A stretch of DNA of 64,000 nucleotides from Chryseobacterium luteum (GTDB lineage Bacteria > Bacteroidota > Bacteroidia > Flavobacteriales > Weeksellaceae): positions 1 through 64,000 of the forward strand of contig NZ_JPRO01000016.1 in NCBI RefSeq assembly GCF_000737785.1. Reading direction: 5' to 3'. Positions 26,061 to 34,743 of the stretch are shown in pieces (position 1 is the first letter of the stretch; every line of letters begins with the position of its first letter). The notes beneath the pieces are model-generated. The model worked only from the letters and a program-made list of their open reading frames with translations, was not told the DNA's origin and made no database searches. The translations under genes were made by a program, and so were the position numbers.

Positions 26061-27419
26061 ATGGACTCGGATATAGTCAGGCTTTTGTTAGCCTTATTTC
26101 TTGTTTTACTAAATGGCTTTTTCGTAGCCGCAGAATTTTCAATTGTTAAGGTTCGTTATTCACAAATCCAGCTAAAAGCAGCCGAAGGTAACTCTATGGC
26201 AAAACAGGCGGAGCATATTATCAAGCATCTTGATGAATATTTGTCTGCCACACAGCTCGGTATTACACTGGCATCTCTTGCGCTAGGTTGGGTAGGTGAA
26301 AGCGCTTTACATCACGTGGTTGAAAGTATTTTCCACTCTTTGAATATAGAACTTGCCCAGACAACCATTACCACAATATCGGTGGTGACAAGTTTTGTAT
26401 TAATTACAGTGATGCATATTGTATTTGGTGAGCTTATCCCGAAATCCATTGCCATCAGAAAATCGGAAGCGACTACAATGGCTACAGCAGTTCCATTGAG
26501 AGTTTTTTATACCATCTTTAAACCGTTCATCTGGTTGATGAACCTGATGTCTAATACTTTTTTAAGATTAGTAAAGATACATCCGGCTTCCGAACAGGAA
26601 ATTCACTCCACTGAAGAGCTACAGCTTCTGGTAAAGCAGAGTGCCGACAGCGGTGAGATTGAAGAAGAGAACTATGAAATCATCAAAAATGCATTTGACT
26701 TTACAGATCATTCCGCCAAGCAGATCATGGTTCCAAGGCAGAACATCACGTCTATTGATTTTGAAGAAGATATCAATGAAATTATCAACATGATCATGGA
26801 CAGCGGTTATTCTCGTATTCCTGTGTACCTTGATTCCATAGATAATGTGATCGGGATTTTCTATACCAAAGAAATTATCAGGGAATTTGTCAAAAGAAAG
26901 GGAGACCTTAATCATGAGGATCTTAAAGACCTTATGCGTGATGCATTTTTCGTGGTAGGAAGCAAAAAGATTTCGGACCTGCTGAAGATTTTCCAGCAGA
27001 AAAAACAGCACCTTGCCATCGTTATTGATGAATTTGGAGGTACTGAAGGTATTATTACCCTGGAAGATATCCTGGAAGAACTTGTAGGGGAAATACAGGA
27101 TGAAGAGGATGATGAAGATAAGCTGGTAGATAAAATAGGAGATAACATTTATTGGGTTCAGGCTACGCAGCCGCTGGATGAGATCAATGAGCACCTTCCT
27201 AAAAAGCTGTCTCTTTCTGAGGAAAGCGAATACAATTCACTGGCAGGATTCATTCTGCATGAACTGGAAGATATTCCGGAAGAAAACGATGAATTTGATT
27301 TGGAAAACTATCATTTCAAGATTCTGAAAATGAATAATAAGAGCGTAGAGCTTGTAGAGTTAGTGTACAAAGGTCCGAATATACTCAATGATCTGGCCGA
27401 TAAAATAGGGGAAGTTTAA
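26061..27419 (+). CDS. CNNM/CorC-family membrane protein (DUF21-CBS-CorC; 'hemolysin' family)
   Basis: 452 residues. An N-terminal DUF21/CNNM transmembrane domain (about 1-190) has FLVLLNGFFVAAEFSIVK and ATQLGITLASLALGWVGE. A CBS pair follows (about 205-335), with IMVPRQNITSIDFEE and GYSRIPVYLDSIDNVIGIFY, then GGTEGIITLEDILEELVGEI and a C-terminal CorC_HlyC domain (about 350-440). Homologues are implicated in Mg2+/Co2+ export or sodium-magnesium exchange; the hemolysin label is historical. In Bacteroidota some members affect gliding or cell envelope function (GldE-like), which cannot be excluded. clpS follows after 10 nt. Confidence 0.88.
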   Translation: MDSDIVRLLLALFLVLLNGFFVAAEFSIVKVRYSQIQLKAAEGNSMAKQAEHIIKHLDEYLSATQLGITLASLALGWVGESALHHVVESIFHSLNIELAQTTITTISVVTSFVLITVMHIVFGELIPKSIAIRKSEATTMATAVPLRVFYTIFKPFIWLMNLMSNTFLRLVKIHPASEQEIHSTEELQLLVKQSADSGEIEEENYEIIKNAFDFTDHSAKQIMVPRQNITSIDFEEDINEIINMIMDSGYSRIPVYLDSIDNVIGIFYTKEIIREFVKRKGDLNHEDLKDLMRDAFFVVGSKKISDLLKIFQQKKQHLAIVIDEFGGTEGIITLEDILEELVGEIQDEEDDEDKLVDKIGDNIYWVQATQPLDEINEHLPKKLSLSEESEYNSLAGFILHELEDIPEENDEFDLENYHFKILKMNNKSVELVELVYKGPNILNDLADKIGEV

Positions 27420-27429
27420 AAAAATAGAA

Positions 27430-27735
27430 ATGATTTTTTATAACAGCATAAAAGATTACGAAGATCCAAAACGCCAGTATGAAGAAGAAGTACTGGTTAT
27501 GGATGATACAGACGAAGTATATAAACTGGTTCTCCATAATGATGACATGCACACATTCGATTATGTGATAGACTGTCTGGTTGAGATCTGTAAGCATACT
27601 CTGGAGCAGGCAGAGCAATGTACCATACTGGTTCATTACAAAGGCAAATGCACGGTAAAAACAGGTTCTATGGATCTTCTCAAACCCATGCATACGAAAC
27701 TGCTTTCAAGACAGTTAACAAGCGAAATAGTATAA
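27430..27735 (+). CDS. clpS: ClpS-family adaptor of the Clp protease
   Basis: 101 residues. Adaptor that hands N-degron substrates to ClpAP-type proteases. The core KLVLHNDDMHTFDYVIDCLVEICKHTLEQAEQCTILVHYKGKC (core LVLHNDDMHTFDYVIDCL) is the ClpS signature, with Asn-Asp-Asp-x-His at the N-end-residue pocket. The N-terminal 30 residues are acidic and probably flexible. It is co-oriented with, and 10 nt after, the CNNM gene, so likely an operon, and it ends at a terminator. Confidence 0.9.
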   Translation: MIFYNSIKDYEDPKRQYEEEVLVMDDTDEVYKLVLHNDDMHTFDYVIDCLVEICKHTLEQAEQCTILVHYKGKCTVKTGSMDLLKPMHTKLLSRQLTSEIV

Positions 27736-27739
27736 AAAG

Positions 27740-27766
27740 AACTCTGCCATTTGGCGGAGTTTTTAA
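27740..27766 (+). terminator. terminator after clpS
   Basis: Stem AACTCTGCC / GGCGGAGTT (one G-T pair), ATTT loop, T-run; 5 nt after the stop. Confidence 0.85.
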
Positions 27767-27865
27767 TTGAAATATAATTTATTTCAAGAAATACACGTTT
27801 ATTGATAAGAAAACCGATAAAATTTATTTATATTAGCAATAGGACATCCAATTAAAATATAAATA

Positions 27866-29719
27866 ATGAAACAAAAATTTACTTCTTTGGCTCTATGTGG
27901 CATATTATGCTGCTCAGCATTAAATGCTCAGGAGTCATCTCTTGAAATTCCGGCTAAAAACTGGATCAGAGAAAACTCAGGAAATTTAAAAATTGCCGAT
28001 TATACTTCCCTGAAATTAAGCTTTGTAAAAAAAGGAAATTCGGGAGAAACACTTCGTTTTCAGCAGATGATAAAAGAAGTTCCTGTTTTTGAATCTGAAA
28101 TTATCGTTCACTTCAACAAATCCGGTACTATTTCTTACACTTCATCAGAGAATCTAAAAAATAATGTAAAGGATATCAATGTAACTGCCTCTTTTCCGGC
28201 ATCTGAAGCTTTAAAAAAAGCTCATATTGCTTCAAAATCAAGTGGTGAAATCATCTATGAAGAAAATAAGCTGTTTGTTTATATTACAGATGCGGGCGAT
28301 ACAAAGTTGGTGTACAGGGTATTGATCAATTCCCACGACAATCCCGGAAGCTGGGAAACTGTTGTTGACGCACAGAATGGTGAAATTATCAGTGTAAAAG
28401 ATATTTCAGTATACCATCACAGCAGGGATGAAAATCCCGGAATTAAAAAAAATAAAAAAGACCAGGGATTAAAGAAAACAACTTTAGAAACCGGGTCTGC
28501 CTATATTTTTCAGCCGGATCCGCTTTCCAAAATGCAGGTCGCTTATGGAGGACAGTATGTTGATGGCAGTGATGCTACCAATGCAAGCCTGGATGCCGCA
28601 AGAACTTTGGTGACTATTCCTGAATTGGAATTATCTGCGGGAGTTTACAAACTAAAGGGAACTTATGTTGAAATTAAAGAATTGGAATCTCCAAGTACAG
28701 GACTTTTTACTCAGGCATCCAATCAGTTTCTTTTTAACAGAAATGAGCAGGGATTTGAGGCTGTGAATGCGTACTGGCATCTTGATAACAACTTACGCTA
28801 TATCAATCTTACCCTTGGAATTCAATGTGTTCCTTCACAATATAATGGAGTTTTGCGATTTGATCCCCATGGACTGAGCGGATCTGATAATTCACATTAT
28901 ATACCTTCAAACGATACTTTGGCTTTCGGGGAAGGAGGTGTAGATGATGCAGAAGATGCAGATGTTATTATCCATGAATTAGGACACGGAATCCATGATT
29001 GGCTTACAAACGGCAGTTCATCTCAGACCCAAGGCTTAGGTGAGGGTTCGGGAGATTATTGGGCACAGTCTTACAGCAGAAGTTTAAATCAATGGCCTTC
29101 CTCTGCACCGGCTTACAATTGGATGTTCAGCTGGGATGGTCACAACCCTTTCTGGGCAGGAAGAACTACCAATTATGCGGCTACTTATCCATCAGGACTT
29201 GTTGGCGTAATTCATACCGATGGGCAAATTTGGGCTTCTGCGCTGATGAGAATTTATGCTCAGATCGGAAAAGAAAAGACAGACAGAGCGTTCCTTGAAG
29301 GTCTGGCTTTAACAGGATCAAACACCAATCAGCAGACAGCAGCAATTGCTGTAAGACAGGCTGCAATAGATATGCTTGGGCAGTTTGGATTTACCTGTAA
29401 TGATATCAATACCATTACACAGGAATTTACCGATACAGGATATGTCCTGCCGGAGTACAGCTGTGCACTGAGCACCAAAGAAACAGTTAAAGAAAATCTT
29501 ATTTCCGTTTATCCGAACCCGGTATCTGACATACTTATCGTTTTATTAAAAGGAAACAAAGAAGAAAAAGCCGAAATTTATAATATGGAAGGCAGGAAAG
29601 TATTGGAAACTACGATAGGGAAAAGCAATAACAGAATTGATGTTTCAAACCTTCCGTCCGGGAATTATATCCTGTCCGTAAAAGGAGTTGAATTATCTGC
29701 GAAATTCATCAAAAAATAA
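27866..29719 (+). CDS. secreted zinc metalloprotease (M4/M36-like) with T9SS sorting domain
   Basis: 617 residues. Signal peptide MKQKFTSLALCGILCCSALNAQ; an FTP/PepSY-like propeptide (about 25-180) ending before a Lys-rich stretch (KKNKKDQGLKKT); a gluzincin catalytic domain with HELGH (His370, Glu371, His374) and the third ligand Glu near 393 in GEGSGDYW; a C-terminal type A T9SS domain (about 540-617, ISVYPNPVSDILIVLL ... GNYILSVKG). It is therefore probably exported by T9SS and anchored or released at the cell surface. Substrates are likely extracellular proteins. It is transcribed alone, with a terminator after it. Confidence 0.87.
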   Translation: MKQKFTSLALCGILCCSALNAQESSLEIPAKNWIRENSGNLKIADYTSLKLSFVKKGNSGETLRFQQMIKEVPVFESEIIVHFNKSGTISYTSSENLKNNVKDINVTASFPASEALKKAHIASKSSGEIIYEENKLFVYITDAGDTKLVYRVLINSHDNPGSWETVVDAQNGEIISVKDISVYHHSRDENPGIKKNKKDQGLKKTTLETGSAYIFQPDPLSKMQVAYGGQYVDGSDATNASLDAARTLVTIPELELSAGVYKLKGTYVEIKELESPSTGLFTQASNQFLFNRNEQGFEAVNAYWHLDNNLRYINLTLGIQCVPSQYNGVLRFDPHGLSGSDNSHYIPSNDTLAFGEGGVDDAEDADVIIHELGHGIHDWLTNGSSSQTQGLGEGSGDYWAQSYSRSLNQWPSSAPAYNWMFSWDGHNPFWAGRTTNYAATYPSGLVGVIHTDGQIWASALMRIYAQIGKEKTDRAFLEGLALTGSNTNQQTAAIAVRQAAIDMLGQFGFTCNDINTITQEFTDTGYVLPEYSCALSTKETVKENLISVYPNPVSDILIVLLKGNKEEKAEIYNMEGRKVLETTIGKSNNRIDVSNLPSGNYILSVKGVELSAKFIKK

Positions 29720-29741
29720 AAAACTTAAATAAAATCTTTCA

Positions 29742-29772
29742 AAATCCGGTGTCCATGCACCGGATTTTTTTG
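29742..29772 (+). terminator. terminator after the M4-like protease gene
   Basis: Stem AAATCCGGTG / CACCGGATTT with a 6-nt loop and T-run, 22 nt after the stop. Confidence 0.9.
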
Positions 29773-29803
29773 TTAAAACCAAATTCTGCAGGGATTGTTT
29801 TAT

Positions 29804-29830
29804 TTGCATTCATCTAAAATAGTATATTTG
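29804..29830 (+). promoter_or_regulatory. promoter of udk
   Basis: TTG (29804-29806), 16-nt spacer, TATATTTG (29823-29830). Spacer slightly short. Leader about 20 nt. Confidence 0.6.
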
Positions 29831-29856
29831 TACCAACTATAAAGAAACAAAAAAGA

Positions 29857-30471
29857 ATGCTTGTAATAGGAATTGCCGGAGGTACAGGATCCGGCAAAAC
29901 TACAGTTGTTGACAAAATAATTCAGCAGCTTGATATTGAAGGAATGAATATCCTTTCCCAGGATAATTATTATCACGACAACCACAATCTTACACTGACT
30001 GAGAGAGAGGCGCTCAATTATGACCATCCAAAGTCTATAGATTTCGATTTAATGATAAAACATGTGAAAGCTTTAAAAAACAATGAGCCTATAGAACAGC
30101 CCATTTACAGCTTTGTAACCCATTCCCGAACTGGCGACCACGTCACTGTAGAGCCTAAAAATGTATTGGTAGTAGAAGGTATTCTGGTGCTTACGAATAA
30201 AGAGCTGCTGAAAGAATTTGATTTAAAGGTATTCGTTCATGCAGATTCAGACGAAAGACTGATCAGGAGGATCAGGCGGGATACCCAGGAAAGGGGAAGA
30301 GACCTGAACGAAGTTCTTCACCGTTATCAGACCACACTGAAGCCAATGCATCAGGAATTCATAGAACCATCGAAGAATGAGGCCGATCTGATCATTCCGA
30401 ATATGAGACAGAATTCCGTGGCGATTGATTTTTTAACTACTGTTATTAAAAATTCGTTGAGAAAACATTAA
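29857..30471 (+). CDS. udk: uridine kinase
   Basis: Phosphorylates uridine/cytidine to the monophosphates (pyrimidine salvage). 204 residues, normal length. P-loop GGTGSGKT at 8-15, then SQDNYYHDNHNLTLTEREALNYDHP (core DNYYHDNHNLTLTEREALNY), and the lid RRIRRDTQERGRDLNEVL. First gene of a likely operon with the FtsB-like gene, which begins 1 nt after its stop. Confidence 0.95.
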   Translation: MLVIGIAGGTGSGKTTVVDKIIQQLDIEGMNILSQDNYYHDNHNLTLTEREALNYDHPKSIDFDLMIKHVKALKNNEPIEQPIYSFVTHSRTGDHVTVEPKNVLVVEGILVLTNKELLKEFDLKVFVHADSDERLIRRIRRDTQERGRDLNEVLHRYQTTLKPMHQEFIEPSKNEADLIIPNMRQNSVAIDFLTTVIKNSLRKH

Positions 30472-30472
30472 A

Positions 30473-30829
30473 ATGGAAGACAACAAACTTATTAAAGACA
30501 TTCAGCCGAAATCTGAAACACTCAAAATTATCCAGAAATATGTTCTGAATAAATACACCATTACGATCTGTATGTTTCTGGTCTGGATGATTTTCTTTGA
30601 TAAAACCTCTTTCCTTGTTATTAATGAACTGAACGGCGAGATCAGCCGGTATGAAGACCAGCTGGAGTTTTATAAAAAAGAGTACGAAAAAAACGATACT
30701 TTTTACAAAAAGCTGATGAATAATAAATCGGAAAAAGAAAAATACGCAAGAGAAAATTATTTCATGAAAAAACCGGATGAAGAGATCTTCATTTTGGTAG
30801 TAGACAGCACAAATAGCGCCAAAAAGTAA
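30473..30829 (+). CDS. FtsB/DivIC-like septum formation protein
   Basis: 118 residues: cytoplasmic N-terminus, one transmembrane helix (about 28-43), a coiled coil (about 50-88) and a C-terminal YARENYFMKKPDEEIFILV, the usual FtsB/DivIC ending (ARExy.M..pgE.if). It is predicted to be a bitopic inner-membrane divisome protein bridging FtsL and FtsQ. It is tightly coupled to udk (1-nt gap). A repeat-rich spacer of about 150 nt follows before the mutase gene. Confidence 0.85.
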   Translation: MEDNKLIKDIQPKSETLKIIQKYVLNKYTITICMFLVWMIFFDKTSFLVINELNGEISRYEDQLEFYKKEYEKNDTFYKKLMNNKSEKEKYARENYFMKKPDEEIFILVVDSTNSAKK

Positions 30830-30852
30830 GAGATTTGAATAGTCAATTTTCA

Positions 30853-30967
30853 TGATTCACCATTGACCTGCGAAGCAAACTCACCATTCACAAAAAATAA
30901 ACGTAATAGTGAATTGAAAGAGTCAACTCACCATTGACCTGCAAAGCAAAATTCACCATTGACCCCA
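30853..30967. repeat. intergenic repeats of the TTCACCATTGACCTGC family
   Basis: Two direct copies of TCACCATTGACCTGCRAAGC (near 30857 and 30928), plus the inverted word TAGTGAATTG between them, fill the spacer between the FtsB-like and mutase genes. The same words occur in reverse orientation at 40001-40078. Confidence 0.8.
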
Positions 30968-30980
30968 TAATAAACAGCCA

Positions 30981-32141
30981 ATGTCAGCAGATATACTTCC
31001 AAACTGGGAAAATTTAGTAAAAAAACAGCTTAAAACAGAAGACATTTATTCCATCTTAAAGAAAGAAAATCTTGAAGGAATTCATGTGAAACCTTTTTAC
31101 AGTGAAGTTCAGAAACCATTGGCAAACCTGCCGAAAGTTGAAGAAAATACCCATCTCGTAGCCAGATATCATGAAAGCCTGGAAGAAGATGTATTTGCCT
31201 TTATCTTAGACCACAACGTAGAAAACCTTGAACAGAAAGCAATTTTTGTCAATAATAAAGACCTTGCCGGGCATATCAGTCCAAAAGAAGAAGATCAGTA
31301 TTTTTCGCTGATTGATGTTTTTGATGAAAATCAAGGCATTATCGACGATCAGTTAGCTAAAGAACTTTTGTCGAAAGACTTCAGAAGGAACATCTGTGTT
31401 GATATTTCGCTTCATCAGAACGCAGGAGCTGCAATTGACCAGCAGCTGGGAATTGCACTGGCAAAAACAAAGGAGCTGGCAGAAGTCTATGGACCTGAAA
31501 TTTTGAATAAACTGATTTTCAGGATAGCCGTCGGAGGAAATTATTTCTTTGAAACGGCGAAGCTGAGAGCCTTTAAAATCATTTTTAATCAGCTTTCCAA
31601 AGAGTATGGTTTCAATGAAACACCGTATATTTTTGCAGAAACATCTTTAAGGAATAAGGCCGTTGCAGACAACGAAAATAACCTTATCCGTTCAACACTT
31701 GAGCTGGCTTCTGCCATGATTGCAGGGGCAGATGCGGTTTTCAGTAATAATTATCTTGTGAACAGAAGTACTGATAATTCTGAAGAAATCTCCTTCAAGC
31801 AGCAGATCGTTCTGGCCTATGAAAGCATCATTAATGTATTTGAGGATGCATCAAACGGAAGTTACTATGTGGAAGATATTACACGCCAGATTGCAGAAAA
31901 ATCATGGGCTCTGTTCATTGAAATGGAAGAGGCGGGCGGATATCTTGAGCTTTTGAAGCAGGGAATTGTACAGAAAAAGATCTATGACCACGCTGTTGAA
32001 GAACAGAAATGGGTGGAAGAAGGAAAAATAAAGCTGATTGGAGTCAATTTATACCCCAAATCAGACGTTAAAAGATCAATCGACGATCTATATAGCGAAA
32101 AAGAAATTAAAGCCGTACGTTGGGCTGAAATGTTTGAGTAA
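30981..32141 (+). CDS. mutA: methylmalonyl-CoA mutase small (beta) subunit
   Basis: 386 residues. Non-catalytic, B12-free partner of the adenosylcobalamin-dependent mutase that interconverts succinyl-CoA and methylmalonyl-CoA. Recognisable are the TIM-barrel words ICVDISLHQNAGAAIDQQLGIALAKTKEL (core DISLHQNAGAAIDQQLGIAL), FRIAVGGNYFFETAKLRAF, FAETSLRNKAVADNENNLIRSTLELASAMIAGADA (core SLRNKAVADNENNLIRST) and YVEDITRQIAEKSWALF. There is no cobalamin-binding DxHxxG, as expected of the small subunit. The catalytic subunit usually follows directly but is absent here: repeats and a DinB gene come next. Confidence 0.9.
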   Translation: MSADILPNWENLVKKQLKTEDIYSILKKENLEGIHVKPFYSEVQKPLANLPKVEENTHLVARYHESLEEDVFAFILDHNVENLEQKAIFVNNKDLAGHISPKEEDQYFSLIDVFDENQGIIDDQLAKELLSKDFRRNICVDISLHQNAGAAIDQQLGIALAKTKELAEVYGPEILNKLIFRIAVGGNYFFETAKLRAFKIIFNQLSKEYGFNETPYIFAETSLRNKAVADNENNLIRSTLELASAMIAGADAVFSNNYLVNRSTDNSEEISFKQQIVLAYESIINVFEDASNGSYYVEDITRQIAEKSWALFIEMEEAGGYLELLKQGIVQKKIYDHAVEEQKWVEEGKIKLIGVNLYPKSDVKRSIDDLYSEKEIKAVRWAEMFE

Positions 32142-32149
32142 AATCTTTT

Positions 32150-32259
32150 TCCTGCAAATTATTCATAATTGAAAAATCTCTGTATTCTTTGCTGAATGGA
32201 ACGCCTTTGTGAACTCTGCGTTAAGATTAAGCATTATAAAAACAACGGATAATTAAAAA
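32150..32259. repeat. intergenic word-type repeat before the DinB gene
   Basis: Contains TCTGTATTCTTTGCTGAATG and CTTTGTGAACTCTGCGTTAAG, internally repetitive words (CTTTG.GAA, CTCTGCGTTAAG) of the kind scattered between genes in Flavobacteriia. No coding capacity. Confidence 0.4.
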
Positions 32260-32700
32260 ATGAAAGAAAAACTAATTGATTTATTCGAATACACCTATCA
32301 CTTCAACAACGAAATGATAAAAATTATTTCTGAAAATATTTTAAAACCAGACGATAAAACAATCAGCTTAATCAATCATACTTTAAACGCTCAGCAAATC
32401 TGGAATTCAAGGATTTTAAATGAAAAATCTTTTGAAGTCTGGCAAATCAATCCTTTCGGAAATTTAAATGAAATCAATCATCAGAATTATCTGAAAAGTG
32501 TTCAAATCGTTGAAAATTCTGACTTAGATCAGAAACTGACATACCAAAACTCAAGAGGAGCAAAATTTGAAAACAGTATTTTTGAAATGCTTTTCCACGC
32601 CATTAATCATTCCACTTATCATCGTGGACAAATCAATGCTCAACTGAAGCAAAATGGAATTGAGCCTGTATTGACGGATTATATTTTTTATAAAAGATAA
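32260..32700 (+). CDS. DinB-family protein
   Basis: 146-residue four-helix-bundle protein. The metal triad of the DinB/YfiT superfamily is visible: His in SLINHTLNAQQIW (about 41) and two His in HAINHSTYHRGQI (about 124 and 128). Family members include thiol transferases and DNA-damage-inducible proteins; no specific function can be given. Codon use is more A/T-rich than in the adjacent mutase and methyltransferase genes. It is flanked on both sides by intergenic repeats, which suggests it was inserted between them. Confidence 0.8.
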   Translation: MKEKLIDLFEYTYHFNNEMIKIISENILKPDDKTISLINHTLNAQQIWNSRILNEKSFEVWQINPFGNLNEINHQNYLKSVQIVENSDLDQKLTYQNSRGAKFENSIFEMLFHAINHSTYHRGQINAQLKQNGIEPVLTDYIFYKR

Positions 32701-32982
32701 ATTCAAAGTGTTTGAGAACTTTTTAGTTCCAACAGATTTTGTAGCTTTATTATAGACATTGTAATTGATTCAAGCTTATCACAGATAGTATTGTAGAGCA
32801 TAAAGGATTATAGAAATCAAATCTATTTCTGAAATTAATAATGTTCATCATAAACAGTTATTAACATATCTAAAATTTGCAGGTTTGAAATTGGAAATAT
32901 GAGTCAACTTTAATACAGATTAGATTGATAAGAATATAATTAGAAAAATAAACGGAATTATAAATTAATAATTTTCAAATCT
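32701..32982. other. AT-rich intergenic region ending in an ATCTGTGG-type repeat
   Basis: About 280 nt without a convincing gene. The final part (about 32970-33005) reads AAATCTGTGGTATCTGAGAA and AAATCCGTGGGAA, a word-type repeat that runs into the start region of the next gene. Confidence 0.45.
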
Positions 32983-34152
32983 GTGGTATCTGAGAAATCC
33001 GTGGGAAATACAAAAATAAAAGACAAAGAAATCCAAAACTACATTGATGCAAATCTACATGCTGATTTGCACGCATTGCTGTTAAAAAAATCCCCATTCC
33101 CAGCAGTTTCCATGCAGGAAATCGTGCAGCAGATCAAGGGGAAACAAACTGCTCACAAAAAATTCCCGTTCCTGCTGAAAGAAGGCATTATTTTCCCGCC
33201 ACAGCTTAATTTAGAACAGTCCTCTTCGGAGGTCACAGCACTCTACAAATCACAGATTCTTAAAGGCAAAACATTTATTGATCTTACCAGCGGTTTTGGA
33301 ATCGATGCCTATTATCTGTCCCAAAATTTTGAAGAAGTTACTTTGGTGGAGCAAAATTCCGGATTACTGAAGATTGTAGAGCATAACTGGACAATTTTAA
33401 ACCGGAAAGCCACATTTATCCATCAGAACCTGGAGGACTTTTTAAAAATCAATAAAGAACATTTCGATGTCATTTACTTAGATCCTGCAAGAAGAGATCA
33501 AAATAAAAATAAAGTTTTTCTGCTCGAAGATCTTTCGCCGGATATCCTTCAGATCAAAGAAAAGCTGCTTATGACGGCAGATGAGGTGGTTATAAAACTG
33601 TCGCCATTAATCGATTTGAAATATCTGATATCGGTCCTGCCGGATATTTTCAGGATAGAAATCATAGCCGTAAAAAATGAGGTTAAGGAAGCGGTGATTT
33701 TTCTGTCAAATGAGGAGAGAGAAGAGATTACGGTTAATTGTATCAATCTGGAAAGTGGGGAATCTGCCTTTACCTTTACATTTGGAGAAGAAGAAAGTGC
33801 CCAGGCAGAATATTCCGAACCTGGAAAATTCATTTACATTCCCAATAACAGTATTTTAAAAGCAGGAGTTTTTAATCTGATTTCAGAAAGATTCGGGCTT
33901 AAAAAACTTCATCCCAATACCCATCTTTATACTTCAGATCAAAAGGTAACAGATTTTCCAGGTAGAGTTTTAGAAATGGAAACCGTTGAATCTAAACAGA
34001 TTAAAAAGAAAGAGCAGTTCAATATCATTTCAAAGAATTATCCCCTGAAGCCCGAAGATATCAAAAAGAAATATGGCATAAAAGACGGTGGTGAGAACTA
34101 TCTTATTTTTACACAATCCAAAAAAGGTAAAATTATTTTAAAATCAGTATAA
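32983..34152 (+). CDS. class I SAM-dependent methyltransferase with THUMP-like C-terminal domain
   Basis: About 385 residues. SAM-binding motif I FIDLTSGFGIDAYYL (about 97-111), motif II VTLVEQN and the catalytic-type motif DPARRD (about 167-172), close to RsmD-like nucleic-acid methyltransferases. The C-terminal region (about 300-389, with LKPEDIKKKYGIKDGGENYLIF) fits the THUMP-like domain attached to this family. The target is probably RNA but unknown. No ATG is available: the candidate starts are GTG 32983 or GTG 33001, both inside a repeat, and alignment to relatives would favour a start near the words IKDKEIQNYI. Confidence 0.8.
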   Translation: MVSEKSVGNTKIKDKEIQNYIDANLHADLHALLLKKSPFPAVSMQEIVQQIKGKQTAHKKFPFLLKEGIIFPPQLNLEQSSSEVTALYKSQILKGKTFIDLTSGFGIDAYYLSQNFEEVTLVEQNSGLLKIVEHNWTILNRKATFIHQNLEDFLKINKEHFDVIYLDPARRDQNKNKVFLLEDLSPDILQIKEKLLMTADEVVIKLSPLIDLKYLISVLPDIFRIEIIAVKNEVKEAVIFLSNEEREEITVNCINLESGESAFTFTFGEEESAQAEYSEPGKFIYIPNNSILKAGVFNLISERFGLKKLHPNTHLYTSDQKVTDFPGRVLEMETVESKQIKKKEQFNIISKNYPLKPEDIKKKYGIKDGGENYLIFTQSKKGKIILKSV

Positions 34153-34289
34153 AAATGTTGCCGAAAAAAGCAGGATTTCTTACTTTTGGACAATCAAAAA
34201 TTTAAGCATGAAATCGCTTGCTGTTAAAATAATCATAACCGGCTCAAATAATGCGATTCCATATGACATTTAAAAAATAAATTTTACAT

Positions 34290-34583
34290 ATGAAAAAATT
34301 AATTATATGTTTAGCTGTTGCAACGGTAGCCGTAAGCTGTAAAAAAATCCAGGCAGGAGGAAACAAAAATACGCTGAAACTGGAAGAAGGAGTAGAAAGA
34401 TATTCTGACGACGCTCAGGGTGGAGGTGAGGCACACGGCCATGAAGCTGCTGCAGGACACAAAGAAGCGGCTCCTGCTGAAAAGCATAACGCTGAAGCTC
34501 CTAAAACAGACAGTACTGCTGCTGCGGGACACAAAGAAGCGACTCCTGCTGAATCTAACAAAGCTCCAAAAGCTGAACACTAA
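34290..34583 (+). CDS. small lipoprotein with His/Glu/Ala repeats
   Basis: 97 residues. A lipobox (VAVSC, Cys about 17) ends a short signal peptide, so the mature protein should be lipidated and, given the following KK, may stay in the periplasmic-facing leaflet or move to the outer membrane. The rest is low-complexity: GHKEAAPAE and GHKEATPAE are near-exact repeats, with HGHE and AEKHNAE nearby. Nine or so His residues could bind metal. No family was recognised. A promoter was not identified; a strong terminator follows. Confidence 0.75.
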   Translation: MKKLIICLAVATVAVSCKKIQAGGNKNTLKLEEGVERYSDDAQGGGEAHGHEAAAGHKEAAPAEKHNAEAPKTDSTAAAGHKEATPAESNKAPKAEH

Positions 34584-34603
34584 TTACTAGTACACGATAT
34601 AAG

Positions 34604-34636
34604 AAATGTCCTGCCGAGATGCAGGACATTTTTTGT
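34604..34636 (+). terminator. terminator after the lipoprotein gene
   Basis: Stem AAATGTCCTGC / GCAGGACATTT with a CGAGAT loop and T-run, 21 nt after the stop. Confidence 0.9.
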
Positions 34637-34743
34637 GCAAAAGCGTGCAGGCTGCTGACTAATAACAGTTCTTCGGAAAATTATCTGTTTTTGTTTGCCG
34701 TTGCAGGCCAATTTTTTTATTTTTAACGAAACAAATTTTTAAA

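Noticed and set aside
26619..27194. 191-codon frame opposite the CNNM/CorC-type gene
   Set aside because: Antisense to CBS-domain coding sequence with all motifs on the plus strand; Phe/Ile-rich artefact.
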